This document shows positions 13,001-28,000 of a DNA stretch of 64,000 nt, in pieces (the first letter of the stretch is position 1; each line of letters starts with the position of its first letter). Made by a program: the position numbers and the translations under genes. The DNA is from Incurvaria masculella (lineage: Eukaryota > Arthropoda > Insecta > Lepidoptera > Incurvariidae), in contig OX335645.2 in assembly GCA_946894095.1 (NCBI GenBank), positions 13,539,001 to 13,603,000 of the forward strand, read 5' to 3'. The notes under the pieces were generated by a model, which saw nothing but the letters and a program-made list of their open reading frames with translations, was not told the origin of the DNA and made no database searches.

Positions 13001-16000
13001 ACCGTGAGATATTCCCACATTGGAACTAGGTGCCATTCCAGGACATTACTTTTATTGCTCGGCTACATTGAACTGAATGGAAAACACGGACAATTTTCAT
13101 TGCCGTTTCGACCATCGTTCATTCAATGCGATGGTATCTACTGTTTTACATGGAATCCGAACCACGGCCAGCCTCATCAGTTAAATATAGTCACCCATCC
13201 AGAACCCAACGGCGCTCAGAGAGAGAGCTTATCGAATCGCAAGGCATCGCGCCACGGGGCTACCGACAAGCACTGCGTTCCTAAATGCGTATATTGCAGA
13301 GATTGCAACAATGTACGTGTACACGACCGTTCCGAATTGCTTATAATGCTTATATTCATCCCGTGAACGGCATGTTTACATAAGGAACGTGACTCTAGAC
13401 CGCACACAGATCGTATAAAGCGCGCATGGTTGAGAGCATATGCGCCGTGTACGCTGTCAAATGGCTGTCATTAAGCGTGTTTATCTGTATTTCTCTGATC
13501 ATATGCACTTGCATTCTGAAATAACGAAGTTCTTTCTCCGTTTGATAGTCTAGTTAGACAATTGTAGGCCTGAAATAACCACTCTCGAGACTTACAAGGA
13601 ATTTCAGAGGTAGTTAGGTTAGGCTCTGACACATATGTCTGCTCAATTTCGTTCCGATTTGATATCGTACAATTGTGGCTATGTGCTGTAATATCAATTC
13701 GGAACACAAGTATTCACTGTATTCGCTTTCTCTGCGATCTTTGCAATGTACTCATTTCATGGAAAGTAAGGACAATTAAAAATTACCCCAAATAAAACTG
13801 GCAAATTGTCCCAAATGGTTGAATAAGAATAGACGTGAGTTTATTTCCTCCATTCGATATATATTACAGTCCAGGATACATAATTTGCCAGCGACGGATA
13901 AAGGAACTGAACACAGGCAGCGGCAAAGTTATGTGTGTGCGCCTGTTCACTCTAGGATTCGTCAAAATGGTTTTCTTTTTCTGCCGGTTCGATTTCATCT
14001 GGCAAAAAGGACCGATGATAAACTTCCCCACGTTTAGTCATATTATTTTGTTTATAAAGTTGAATACAGTTTACTGTGTTTGATAGATTGCTACATACTG
14101 TTGAATGTGATGTTTGTTATATATGTCGCCGGAAGTGGCGATTTAACCATCAAACAACTTACATAGTTTTAATCAATATGCTCGGCGAAAAAGAAAGATC
14201 CTGTGTATAGAATCTAGGTGATGGAAGTCAACATTTCGATTAGAAACCCTTAACTTTAAATTTAAATTTTCCAAGTTCTCAAAATTAAGCAACATTATGT
14301 TTTTTAAAATTCCAACAACTTATGTACTCTTTTATAGCCCACAACTCATTAGCTCGCAACTGCTTTTGTTTTGGGAATGACTTTAAAATTGATACTTTGA
14401 AAATGATTTGGCGGAAACACCTATAAATATATTAATTATTTACAATTTATTAGTACCTGAAAGTTATTACTTTTTGTTTGGTGATTGGGTACCCATACTA
14501 CCGATTTTAGCCTCTCTTTGGGACCTACCCCCTTTGCTACGCGACCTAATACGGTCACGTAGCATCGGTATGAGTTCTTACAAGAAACTCCGTAAGGGCT
14601 AGACAACTTCTAAACAACGTTGATGACTCTGTGATGATTCAAAAGCACCTTGGTTGCACCTTCATTAATTTTGATTGATTTTACACTATATACGTACCTG
14701 ACTTCTGGCTCTGAACCATCGTCACTGAACGCTGTTGATATGACTGAACTGGCGCCACAATGGTGCTTGTCAAATTCTTTCTTCGTGTCAGCCTCAAAGC
14801 CGCATCCGGTGCAAGACTGCTTACTCTGCACCATGCAATAAAACGCAGTTATTAAATCAAACTCACGATCAACTTCGAGTGTGCGAACAAGATACTAGGA
14901 AACATGTTGAGTAGAAGTGGATGATTGCGACTTGTTTGGTATCGACAGCTAGTATAACCGAGCCATAGAGAGGTATACAATATTAAATATTCCTTATGAT
15001 TAAGATGGCAACAATAATAAAATATATATAGATTATGATAGATTATGAGAGGCCATATAGCCCAACTGAGGGTGGCACAAAAAAAACAAATATTTATAAA
15101 TATATATTTAAGTATTTCATTGTGCGAAACATGGCTTAATAATAATAATACAGATTATAGTGCTACACTAATACGTTATGTATTTAGAATGAAATAAATA
15201 AAAAATTACCTCTACTAATTCAGTTGTGATCTTCTCTATGATTGCTTTAGCTCTGTAAAAGAAAACATATTACAAAGTTATATTTTCTTATTATTGACAC
15301 TTGCGTGTGGTGTGGTATAGCTAGATGTGATTTTTTTGTATTTTGTATTTGTACAGTCTCTACCACATTTTTGAGAGTTTAGGCATTTTTGCAAAGCAGA
15401 GCCTCAAATGGCCGGAAACTATCTTTTCAAGATATGCTTAAAATTTTCCAGACAGATTTCTTTATTACTTTTGTGGTGCCATACAAACAGATTAGTGGCA
15501 CCACCTATTGACGGCCGATCTGTGGCAGTATAAGAACATGAAATTAAATAATTTATGACATTAGCACTCTATATAAGGTATATAAGGTCCATCAAGTCCT
15601 GTCGTGTCAAGTTCCATAAAAAAAATCTGTGTTTTTTTTTACAGTTTATGTGGAATCCGAACCACGAACGACAAATCCCTTAGTCGCCTCTTACGACATG
15701 CACTAATACTTGGGTCAGCTTGTATTATTTTGAGTGCCACTCCTTAGAAAGAGAGATGTCTAATGAATTTAGCACTAAAATCGCTAAGTAATATTGGCCC
15801 TAGCCAGAAAAGGTGTTTGCATGATCATCGGGCGACATGACGTCTCTATAGTGGGGGTCCAAGCAACTTCAAAGCTCTACGAGCGGAACGTACGCGACGG
15901 CGGCGCGGCGGCGTTTGGTTCCGGGCGTGCCAGGCGAGGAGGAATCAGCGGGAGCGGGGACGGGTGCGGGGTCGGGTGCGGGGGCAGCGTCGTCCGCTGT

Positions 16001-19000
16001 CTCCAAGCGACGGTGAACGCTCATGTGGGTGGAGTGGTACAGCGGCAGGTACCTGCGCCCGCACACCTCGCATGGCTCCTTCATCGCATCGATCTCCTGC
16101 AAACATTTTACATTTAGCCCATCACCCAGGGAGACTTGGCGGCCACCGTAAAAGCTTTGTTTCTCTTTGAGTTCATTCAGTTATCGCAAATGCTTAAGGT
16201 GGGGGAATCCCCCAATTGATTGAATCCACAATTGATTGCTGTTAAGACGGTAATTACCCTATAAATTCCCCATACTACAAGCGATCTCTAAATGTTTTAC
16301 TATGTTTTTGAAATTTTGGATTTATAAATATATTGTCGAGACCTACGTTTGCAAGTTTTTATAATTATATTATTTACGTTTTAGATTGGAATATATAGGC
16401 TAATAAAAATTGCCAAAAATACAGATATTTACAAAAAATAAACACATAAAGACACAGAATGAAGCTTTCTCAAGTGTTAAAAAAAATATGATTAAAATCT
16501 GACTACTTTTATGGGTAGTAATCTTATTTTTTATCAAATACAACCTCTACACTTTTCTGGCAAACGATGATATGGGCGTAGAAACCCGCTCCAGAAATCC
16601 TGGTCAGCCCACACTTTACACACTCCAGTTTCTTCAGTTTTTTACATAGATCATTTAGGATGATGTAACATGTGTTGTAGTCCATTATGTCCTGAAAATA
16701 TACACAATAATCACAATAATACACAAATATGATTACAAATCTAGTATTGGCCCACTGTGCGCATGGCACATGTTACCTTAGGGTTCTGTGGACAAGAAAT
16801 TAAGTTTACCTTATCAAAAAAATGTAGCAAAACAAAATTTCGCTAAACGTAATGATTTGTGATGGCACATTCACGGCAACGACAGTCTGCTACCGTCATG
16901 CAAAACTCGAAAACTATAAACACGAGTTTAATTCACAGTTGAAAGTAAAACATTTACGCTTAGCTTTCGCATGACGCCATCGCCGATAAATGTTGTGTCG
17001 TGTCATCGCACTCTAATTAGAATAATTAGAAAGGGCCAACACTGGGGTGACCTGTGTAAAAAGGTGAAGCGCGAATGAGTTACAAGTGCCTGAACCCAGA
17101 GTGGCAAAATTACAACATTAATCCCCCAAGGCCGTAGTAATCTCATGAATGATGCAATTCAATAAAATTAAATAACAGCATGTTAATTTTATGTATTTTT
17201 CATTGTTATTCATTTGTTTTCTTGCATTAAAATTTGGCTATGTTATAGGGATGGATGGATCGGACGCGTTTCGCGGATTCGAATGCCCTTCCCTTTTTAT
17301 TTTATAGCGCACCCAATGTCCAACTGTAAGGTTACACACAAAGGGAGACGCTAATGCCACTAATGCCTAAACAACAGTTGGGACCGTACTTCAGTACCCT
17401 GCCGCCTCAACATATTTCTTTTGTACTCTTAATGGCGAATGCCACGTGGGCGAGGTAGCAGGAGCTGTAATGCACGCTCACCTACCGCAACCGAAGCTGC
17501 TAATATTTCAATCCACGCTTACGAAGACAGATGGGCTAACTCCTATATCTCCAATATGGTACTGGAGCTATAAGTTTTGACATGTTCACATTCCGATTTA
17601 CGCGACTGGATCGGCCGACGCAACTACCAGCTTTGCACTTCTAGTTCTCCAGACTAGCACCAGAGGTGTCGTCTAGTCCTAACTCTCCGCCAGATACTGT
17701 CCGACTTAACTAGGTCAACTCACTTGCACTAAAGCTAGGAATGGACAGATAGTCATGACGACATTTGTTGAGCTACATATATTAAAAAAAGGCAGTGAAC
17801 TTACAAAAGGAGTGCCTCCTTCAAACCAAGCCAAATTGTAGTGGACTTCTTCTAAGTGACTGAACCACTTTTTTTTAGGCATTTCTTTTGAACAAACCGC
17901 ACATTTCACTGGGTCTGTGGTTGGTTCTGAAAATATAGAATTGCGTGTAAATAATATTAGGTGCAGCATACATATTACATTCATATTCTTCCTTATTTGT
18001 GTGTACATGTGCACTGTTTGTAAGCAATTTATGTATCCCAAAATCTGACAGTGACTTAATTTTTAATTCGCCTCTGTATCATATTAATCAATAAAGATGA
18101 AGATTATAAACTTGAGAATAATAATTGCGAGTCGGACTCGCACACGAAAGGTTCTGTACCATCTTACATGATTTAACACCAAAAAATCACATTGTTAGGG
18201 CGCCCTATTATTATTATTATTATTTATTATTTTTTAATTTTACCTATTTGTTGTTACAGCAGCAAAATAAATACACACTCTGTAAAAATTTCAACTGCCT
18301 ACCTATTGCGGCTAATAAGATACAGCCCTGTGACAGATGGACGGACGGACAGATGGAGGGAGACGGACGGATGGACGGACGCATGGACGGACGGACGGAC
18401 AGCGGAGGCTTAGTGATAGGGTTCCGTTGGCACCCTTTGGGTATGGAACCCTAAAAATGACAATCTGATTGATACATAAAGTACCCGCTATCTCAATAGT
18501 ACTAGAGGCCCCTTGGTACTCATATTTACGTTTGATTCAGTGTTTGCGCCGACTGGTAGACTTCATCTAGCCCATTTTGTCACTATGTCTATACAATGTT
18601 ATATTATCAAAGCCAGTTAAGTGGAGTATCGATATAGTCATTAATGCACCGAGGTATGAGTCTAATTATTCTGAGACATTTGTTTGCAGTGTATTAAAGA
18701 CCTACTAGTAATGGACATAACTTACGTTGCAATGTTGGCAGCACAATGTCAGGTTTCCTTATATATCTCTTTGAAACTTTCCCGGTCTCCAAGTCGTGTT
18801 TCTTGAAACAAAAAATATGACAGATCTTTTTACTTATGTATTTTTTTACTAATTACTTATTATTATTATTAAATAGAATATCTCAGTACCGAAGTACTTT
18901 TGAAAACAGCGATAAAATTTCAATAACTGCAGAAACCTAGCTCTGATATGTTCCCCTGTTGCTGAAAAAGAGAATAATGCCCAATCTATATCTATACTAA

Positions 19001-22000
19001 TATAATAAAGCTGAAGAGTTTGTTTGTTTGTTTTTTTGTTTGAACGCCCTAATCTCTGGAACTACCAGTCAGGTTTGAAAAAATATTATTAAATTCGATA
19101 GCCTAATTCTTAAGGAAGGCTTTAAGCTATTCAACATCACGTAACGACCCTTAGGAGCCGAACAAAAAGAAAAATAGTCAGAGGGCGCGGAGCGAAAACG
19201 AAATAATAGCGCGGCGAGTGACGGCGGTGGCCACCCGACGAGGACCGAGTATTGCCGAGTCGAGCCGAAGGTACCTACGCGCGAGCGCGCGAAACGGCAA
19301 ACAGCGTTGCCGATAACCACTCCTCCAATTCCCCAAAAACGTTCTTAGGATTCCCGGAATTCCGTAAGAATCCGGAATAGGAACCAAATTTTCATCGAAA
19401 ATTTCGAATGACCAAAAAAAAGGTCGTGCAGTCGACGGCCGTAAGAACAACTTTCGGGAGAAGATGAATCCAAAGTTGCCCCAATTGCTTAAATGTTCGA
19501 TATATTTTTCGAATGAGCAAAGAAAAAATGGTAAATATAAAGGCAAGAAAACTAAATTCCCCACGGATTGGCCAATTCCCCGCGAATTTCGCAACGCTTG
19601 CATTCCCCCCCATTTTCCCCGCAATACCTCAAATTTCCCGTGATTCGGGGAATCGGGGAGAGATCGGCGACGCTGGCACAGAATAACTAAACGCTGGCGA
19701 CGAACGTCTCGCCGGCCGCGGTTCCCGCGCCGCCTCAGTCAATACGCGCAGTGGCGCTCCGTGGTCGTGTGGTACACGGATTAGTATGAGATTTTTTACG
19801 TAAATTCTTTGTATTCTTTTTACTAACCCGCGCGGTATGCTAACTTAGCGACAGCCGTTCCTAGCTACACGCATTTGTTTGGGCTTTTTAGGTTGATTGT
19901 TTAAACGCGTATTGTTAGGATATTACGGTTTCAGTTGAATGGTTTCTTAATTTTTGTTTGGTAGATTAGTAGGTACTAAGCCAAGCGCGGCATTTCGAAC
20001 TTTCACGGGGGATACGAAAACCATGCCGGCCGGCCAGGTGCTCTTTCACCCCATGTTTCAACGACCCCGGGGGACTTTGGGGGAAATAAATCGGTATGGA
20101 GTCGATTCCATAGTTTAGCGACCCTATAAATAAAGGATCAAAAGGATCGGATGGTATTTATTTTTAAGTGTCGGCTGGGAATGGGTGCATGCGGCGCGGC
20201 GGCAGCGCTTACTTTTACTAACTGTACCGAAGTACGGCATGGTATTTCCCGCAACTTTAGCACTACTTGGCATCACGCTAAATCGCCGGAGGTGCGACCA
20301 ATAGAATAAAATCCTTGAGAACCAATTACTCGATTTAGACGTGGATTGTATCTACGTCTAGCCTGATTCTACTAAAAACTTATAGGCTACATAATATAAC
20401 GCTTCATTACCAGAAGGGTGTGCGTATTTTGTCAATGTATAGCATCTCTGGGAGCAGTCAGGTTCGAGATGGGTTACTGTTTTCGATGTTGAGGCTGGCT
20501 GTGGTGAACTTACCTACGTTACACGTTACTTACTAGGTAGGCAATGTAGCAGTGAAAGTGCAGAAAGGTTCTGGCGGCAAATGTTTTTTTTTTTAAATAG
20601 CCACCAAACGTCAACGAAGCTCTAAATGGGAATTATTGGATGATTCTCATTACATCATGCTATTTCGGCTCGAACGATCTTGATTAAATTTGGTACATGG
20701 ATACCTTGTCCTGGACCAGTTTGACCCTATTTTGGACCAGTCATGTGGGCTACTTTTTATCCATGAGATAATTTAGCCGACAATAACCCGAGCGGAGCCG
20801 GGTACCGCAGCTAGTTATCTAATATCCTAACAACTTACCTTATACATACATACATGTCACATTCCTTGGAATGAGCGACGCACATGCTTAGTACGAAAAA
20901 GTATATTTACTTAACTTACCTTCTCTTCGCACCTTCGTATATGACATTGATATCCAGTTACAGAGGTGAGTTGAGTGTCACACAGTCGACACGTGAACAC
21001 TTTGCAACAGTCCAGTGATTTTCGAAGCTGCCGGTTAACACTTGTTGGGTTCTCCAAATCCTGAGAAATATCCATACATCTAATCTAATCTAATAAATAT
21101 TATAAAGGGGAAAGTTTGTAATAATGGATGGATGGATGGATGGATGGATGGATGGATGGATGGATGTTTGTTACTCTTTCACGTAAAAACTACTGAATGG
21201 ATTCTAATGAAACTTTACAATAATATAGCTTATACATCAGAATAACACATAGGCTACAATGTATGTGCCCATGGGCTTTAGAACTTTCACGGGGCTGCGA
21301 AAACGATGCCGGTAGCGCTACTTCACACCAGGGGGAGCGGCGGAGGGGGCGGTGGCGGGAGCGGCGGCGGGGGGAGGGGGGGGACGTGAGGGCAGACGTC
21401 GTGACTGGTGTCCGTTTGGCGAATTTTCAAGGCACTAGCGATTTGTAAAACTTAGTACATGTACATTTAACTACCCGGGAATTAGGATTGGCTAAATAGA
21501 ATTCAGTTCCGCTTACGCTAAGATGGGGCTGTCATACAAACTGCAATGCTATGCACGGCTTGGCTTTGCGGCGGCAGCGCTTACTTTTACTGAAGTACGG
21601 CTTGGTATTTCCTGCTACTTTAGGACTACTTGGCATCACGCTAAATCGCCGGAGGAGCGACCAACAGAATAAAATCCTTGAGAACCAATTACTCGATTTA
21701 GATGTGCATTGTATCTACGTCTAGCCTGATTCTACTAAAAACTTATAAATTACATAATATAACGCTTCATTACCAGAAGGGTAAGTAGTGAGTCTTAATG
21801 TCTTATAACATGCGAACCACTTACCTGATTTATATGCGTATTTTATCAATGTATAGCATCTCTGGGAGCAGTCAGGTTCGAGATGGGTTACTGTTTTCGA
21901 TGTTGAGGCTGGCTGTGGGTTGGAGTCCACGCAAAACTTACCTACGTTACACGTTACTTACTAGGTAAGCAATGTAGCAGTGAAAGTGCAGAAAGGTTCT

Positions 22001-25000
22001 CGCGGCAAATGTTTATGTTTTAAATACCCACCAAACGTCAACGAAGCTCTAAATGGGAATTATTGGATGTTTCTCATTAAATCATGCTATTTCGGCTCGA
22101 ACGATCTTGATTAAATTTGGTACATGGATACATTGTCCTGGACCAGTTTGACCCTATTTTGGACCAGTCATGTGGGCTACTTTTTATCCATGAGATAATT
22201 TAGCCGACACTAACCCGAGCGGAGCCGGGTACCGCAGCTAGTAAATATTATAAAGGGGAATGTTTGTAATAATGGATGGATGGATGGATGGATGGATGGA
22301 TGTTTGTTACTCTTTCACGTAAAAACTACTGAATGGATTTTAATGAAACTTTACAATAATATAGCTTATACATCAGAATAACACATAGGCTACAATTTAT
22401 AAGCATATTGTGCCCATGGGCTTTAGAACTTTCACGGGGCTGCGAAAACGATGCCGGTAGCGCTACTTCACAGCAAGGGGAGCGGGGCCGGGGGCGGCGG
22501 CGGGAGCGGGGCCGGGGGCGGGGCGGGCGGGTACGGCTTGGTATTTCCCACAACTTTAGGACTACTTGGCAAAATCCTTGAGAACCAATTACTCGATTTA
22601 GATGCGGATTGTATCTACGTCTAGCCTGATTCTACTCGAAACTTATAGGCTACATAATATAACGCTTCATTACCTGAAGGGTGAGTAGAGAGTGTTAAAT
22701 TCTTATAACTTGCGAACCACTAACCCGATTTATGTGCGTATTTTATCAATGTATAAGATCTCTGGGAGCACTTAGGTTCGAGATGGGTTACTGTTTTCGA
22801 CGTTGAGGCTAGCTGTGGGTTGGAGTCCACGCAAAACTTACCTACATTACACGTTACTTACTTACTAGGTAAACAATGTTGCAGTGCAAGTGCAGAAAGG
22901 TTCTGGCGACAAATGCTTTTTTTAAATAGCCACCAAATGTCAACGAAGCTCTAAATGGGAATTATTGGATGTTTCTCATTAAATCATGCTATTTCATCTC
23001 GAACGATATTGATTACATTTGGTAGATGGATACATTGTCCTGGACCAGTTTGACCCTATTTTGGATCAGCCATGTCGGATACTTTTTATCCATGAAATAA
23101 TTTAGCCGACACTAACCCGAGCAGAGCCGGGTACCGCAGCTAGTTTATTAATATAATAGCATGTTTACCGATCTCAATGCAAGGTAAACAATGAAAACTT
23201 ACAACAGGAACCTCTCCGTCTTTCCAAGCTATGTAGTCGTGTTTAAATAAATGTTCATTCCACTTGTTGCCCTGCACACATTCCTGACAGCGCGCGCATT
23301 TCACCTCCGCTTCCGACTCTTGTTTCAGCTTTTTCAAGCTTATATTATCGGACTCACTTGATACTCTTCTCCGTTTTTTTGCTTTCCGTGAAGAGTTTAA
23401 ATTCTTATTCGGTGCTCCTTGTTTCCTTTCTATCAGTAAGGAGTTTGAATCTTCGTTTGGTTCTCCTTGTTTCCTTTCTATCAGTAAGGAGTTTGAATCG
23501 TCGTTTGGTTCTCCTTGTTTCCTTTCTATCAGTAAGGAGTTTGAATCGTCGTTTGGTTCTCCTTGTTTCCTTTCTATCAGTAAGGAGTTTGAATCGTCGT
23601 TTGGTTCTCCTTGTTTCCTTTCTATCAGTAAGGAGTTTGAATCGTCGTTTGGTTCTCCTTGTTTCCTTTCTATCAGTAAGGAGTTTGAATCATCGTTTGG
23701 TTCTCCTTGTTTCCTTTCTATCAGTAAGGAGTTTGAATCGTCGTTTGGTTCTCCTTGTTTCCTTTCTATCAGTAAGGAGTTTGAATCAACGTTTGGTTCT
23801 CCTTGTTTCCTTTCTATCAGTAGGGAGTTTGAATCGACGTTTCGTTCTCGCTGTTCTCTTTCTTTTTGTGAGGAATATGATTTTAACTTAGGTTCTCGCT
23901 GATTTCTTTCTTTCTGTGAGAAGTATTGATTTTTTTGGGGTTCTGGCTCTGCTGGATCAATAGATTTCTGCAGAAATATATAATATACACATTTTGATAA
24001 ATGTTACTTTATATAGGAACTGAAACTTCAAAGGAAAATGATATGTGTGTATGTATAATCGACAGTGAAGCAAGGACACATTACTTAAAGAAAAGAAAAA
24101 TCACTGTAAAAAAACGAATTATGAATATACTGCAAGGGTGGACCCAAACCAACAAAACGTACCATTTGCGGGTTTTACGCCTTTCAATTTCGCCACCTGC
24201 TGTATACCCATAATTTGGAATTCTCCTACAGTCCCTCCTCCCGTGATCAATGTCTCCTACTAACAGTGTTTAAGATTAAACCTGCATGCATCGATTTAAC
24301 GTTTTACCTGCGTTGCGGACATTGACTGCAAAGATTGAACATTCAAACATATTGCCATCATCGTAGGTCTAAGTCAACATAATGTTTGCACTATTACTTT
24401 TAGCTATTGACTTAAAACTTTATAATTACTTATCTATTTCATAACAGTTCAGTACCACATTTTGACTTGAGATAAAGGGTTACAGTAATAAAGAATAAAA
24501 TATTAACATTATTTAGATTTTCTATTAATTTTATAATAAAATCTGTTATTTAATGTTATGTAAATGTTAAAACAATGGGAAAAGACATTGCCATTGTTTT
24601 AACATTTATTTTTACACTCAAGAAAATATTTTATAAATTCTCACCTGTACAGCTTCAGAACATGCTTTTACGTGCTTTATATAGTTATTGACATATTTAC
24701 GGTCAACACCACATTTATGGCATGTCAGTTTTGAGAGTAGTTTTAATATATTCTTCAAATGTTCTTGAAGCACTACTTTATTCTTGAAATCCTAAAAACA
24801 GGAAGTTAATTTCGAATTTACATTGTGACAGTGCCTCTACATAGGGTGTAAGCGACCCAAAGGTCATTTCACAACTTTAGGTACACTAAGACCAAAAACA
24901 GGAAAATCTATTTATTTTTTGTGACTACACATGGACATACCACACCTACAGTACTAGGCTCAATACACCACATTCCCGAAGAAATAAGGCGCCATGCCAT

Positions 25001-28000
25001 GACTTTCTCTTTATGAGCACGGCTGCATTGAACTGAATGGAAAACACGAGACACATTTTCATTGCTGCTTCAATCAACTTTTCATGCAATGTGATGGTAC
25101 CAACAGGCGGGCTTAACCCTACCACCGAGCACCTACAATTTTAATGGACCCTGAACCATGGAACAGCTCGATTCAATATATTCAATAAATTCAACTTTAA
25201 ATATGATGTGGGTGCGTGTGATTGATGGTTTTTAATAGCATTAAAAAAAAATTAATCCAAAATAAAATATATTACCTACATGTTTTTACCTCACAAAAAG
25301 GATCTCTTGTTCCTAATTTCCAATCGCGGTTTTACAACTTAGGCAGACATCTGTTCCATAAATGGATTGAATAACCAAGATGGCATCACACACCCCTATT
25401 TCACACCCCAAAGATAGTGAACCAGTCAGTGAGTGTATCATTTTCCTCATGCAGGCGCTGCTTTCCACTTGGAGGGACTTCAGCATTTGCACGAGGTCAC
25501 GGAGACAGCTCACGGGTACAGATGATGGGGTTTTAACAATGTACTTGCGGTCATTGTTTTATTAAAAAACTTCATATATAGATAATTTAGTTAGTATAGT
25601 TAATTAAGTTGTGGCACCTACATAATTGCCCTGGGTATGTGGTTTGTTGATCTAATCATGATAGTAGGTCACGTCCAGTTTCATACAAAAATAAATCGGT
25701 TTTGGAATATCATAGAAAACATGACCCGCTCTTCGTTTCCTAATTACTGAAAACGAACAAAAAATGTAGTAAAATTAAAATAGTATGAATATAGTAAATA
25801 CTAACCAGTGCAGGTTCGCCGTCTCTCCAGGCTAGGTACTCATGCTCTTTAAATATATGGTCAATCCAGCTCTCCTCGTTGCCCTTCCAATTGCAAATTG
25901 CGCAAGTCACTTTACTGATTTGGAGGTCCAGTTTTGAGTCTTTGATATTCTCGTCGGCCAAAGTATCTAGAGATGCAATTGTGTTGGTTTCAGTGTGTGG
26001 GGTGGAATTATTCTAAAAACAATCAAAAAAAGTTAACAATAATAATATGAGAACACATACGGAGCGTCAAGTATTTCCCATTCAGGAAAAAGTATAGTCA
26101 CTGCAAATCGGTGACGCGGTGACCAGTATTAAAGCAAGCCTTCCCGCTCATATCCGTCAGTGTTACGTTGTGCATATGGAGTTGTTTTATAACCTCAAAC
26201 CACTATTGGAACAGTGAAATTAAGATTTAGATATATTTTGAAAACAATATTTCTATCTATCTATAAAAATATACATTTTTAGTAAAATATACAGCTTGGA
26301 CCACTGTAACTCTAAAACACAGAGACAACCGACCTTCCGTCTGATTAAAATGTATTTTGATTATATTATAATAAATTTTATTTCATTATAATAAAAATCT
26401 TCCTTCCTATGCTCCTTCAGATTTTTTTAAGATATTATATACTATCAAACAATATTTTATAAACACTTACATGTACAGCTCCACTGCATGTTTTTATGTG
26501 CTTTATATAGTTATTGACATATTTTCGGTCAACACCACATTTGTGGCATGTCAGTTTAGAGAGTTGTTTTAATATGTTCCTCAAATGTTCTTGAAGTACT
26601 GCTTCATTCTTGAAATCCTAAAACAGGTAGTTCATTTTGAATTCACATGATAACAGTGCCTTTATACAGAATGTAAAAACCGAAAACAGGAAAATCTTAA
26701 TTTTTATTTACTGGACTTGGCCATTCCACACATACAATATTAGCCTAACACATCGCATTCCCGCAGAAATAAGGTGCCATGCCTGGACCGTCCCTTTATA
26801 AGCAAGACAACATTGAACTGTGTGGAAAACACGAGATATTTTACAACTGTTTTTTACATTTTCATCCAATGCGATTGTACCAACCCAATCAAATTCCAAA
26901 CCAATTCAATAATATAAGACAGAAATACTATTAAAAAACAGTATCCATGTAGTAAATACTAACTAATGCAGGGTCGCCGTTTCTCCAGGCTAAATACTCG
27001 TGCTCTTTAAAAATATGGTCAATCCAGCTCTCTTCTTTGCCCTCCCAATTGCAAATTGCGCAAGTCACTGAACTAATTTGGAAATTCGGTTTGTCTTGTG
27101 TTGAGTCTTTGATGTTCTCGTCAGCCAAAGCATCTACAGATGCAATTGTGTTGCTTGTTTCGGTGTGTGGTGTGGCATTGTTCTAGAAACAATCATAGCA
27201 TCAATTAAAAACAATGACTTACAGTGAGGCAAATTTTAGAATGTTGAAGGAAAGTTGTACAATCTATTAAGTAAAATTTGATTCAAAAAACGAAATCAAC
27301 ACCTAACAATAAGCATGCATTTAATATTGCATTCATGAATGTCCGGATGACTTTACGGAAATTTGATAGTTTGCAAATAACACAGATTTTTTAAGCTCTT
27401 AAATATGTAAAAAATAACTCATCTTACAATTTTAGTGAAGAGAGTCAGTTAACTTGCAAGTTACCTAAATTCTACCCTGAAGGATGTAAATTGAAATTCC
27501 GTCTTACAAACATCCGAAAACTTGCAATATCGGATTTTACAAGTGTCCTAACGTACATACATAACATAATAAAAAAACCGGCCAAATGCGAGTCGGATCC
27601 ATTGTACAAGATTTAAAAAAAATCACGTTTTTTGTGTTGGGGCCCCCTTACATTTTTTTTTATTTTAAAATTTTTTGTTATAGCGGCAAAATAAATACAC
27701 ATTCTGTAAACATTTCAGCTGCCTACCTATTACGGTTCATGAGATACAGACCTGTGACAGACAGACGGACGGACGGATGGACGGACGGATGAACCCCCAA
27801 AAACTACATGTATTTAAATATTTTTTTAAATTAAATATAGAAGGTGCACAAAATTTGTGTCTGCACTTTTTTTTAAAATTAAAAATTAGTAAAAATACAG
27901 CAAAAATAAAATTTACATGCATACAAACTTTTTGCTGTGGTTTAACCAGAAAACTAGGATACTTTTTTCGATAAAACCAAAATGAGCGACATTATAATTA

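Noticed and set aside
19178..19624. Open frames of 73-148 codons on the minus strand
   Set aside because: They lie in the GC-rich interior of a non-autonomous Helitron and show no Rep or helicase motifs.
23358..23891. A 177-codon open frame on the plus strand made of LVLLVSFLSVRSLNRR-type repeats
   Set aside because: It is the antisense of the exon 8 minisatellite. A repeat unit divisible by three and free of stops on both strands produces it automatically.
23411..23938. Regular repeats that could suggest a CRISPR array
   Set aside because: Units are directly adjacent with no spacers, lie in frame within a spliced exon, and the genome is eukaryotic.
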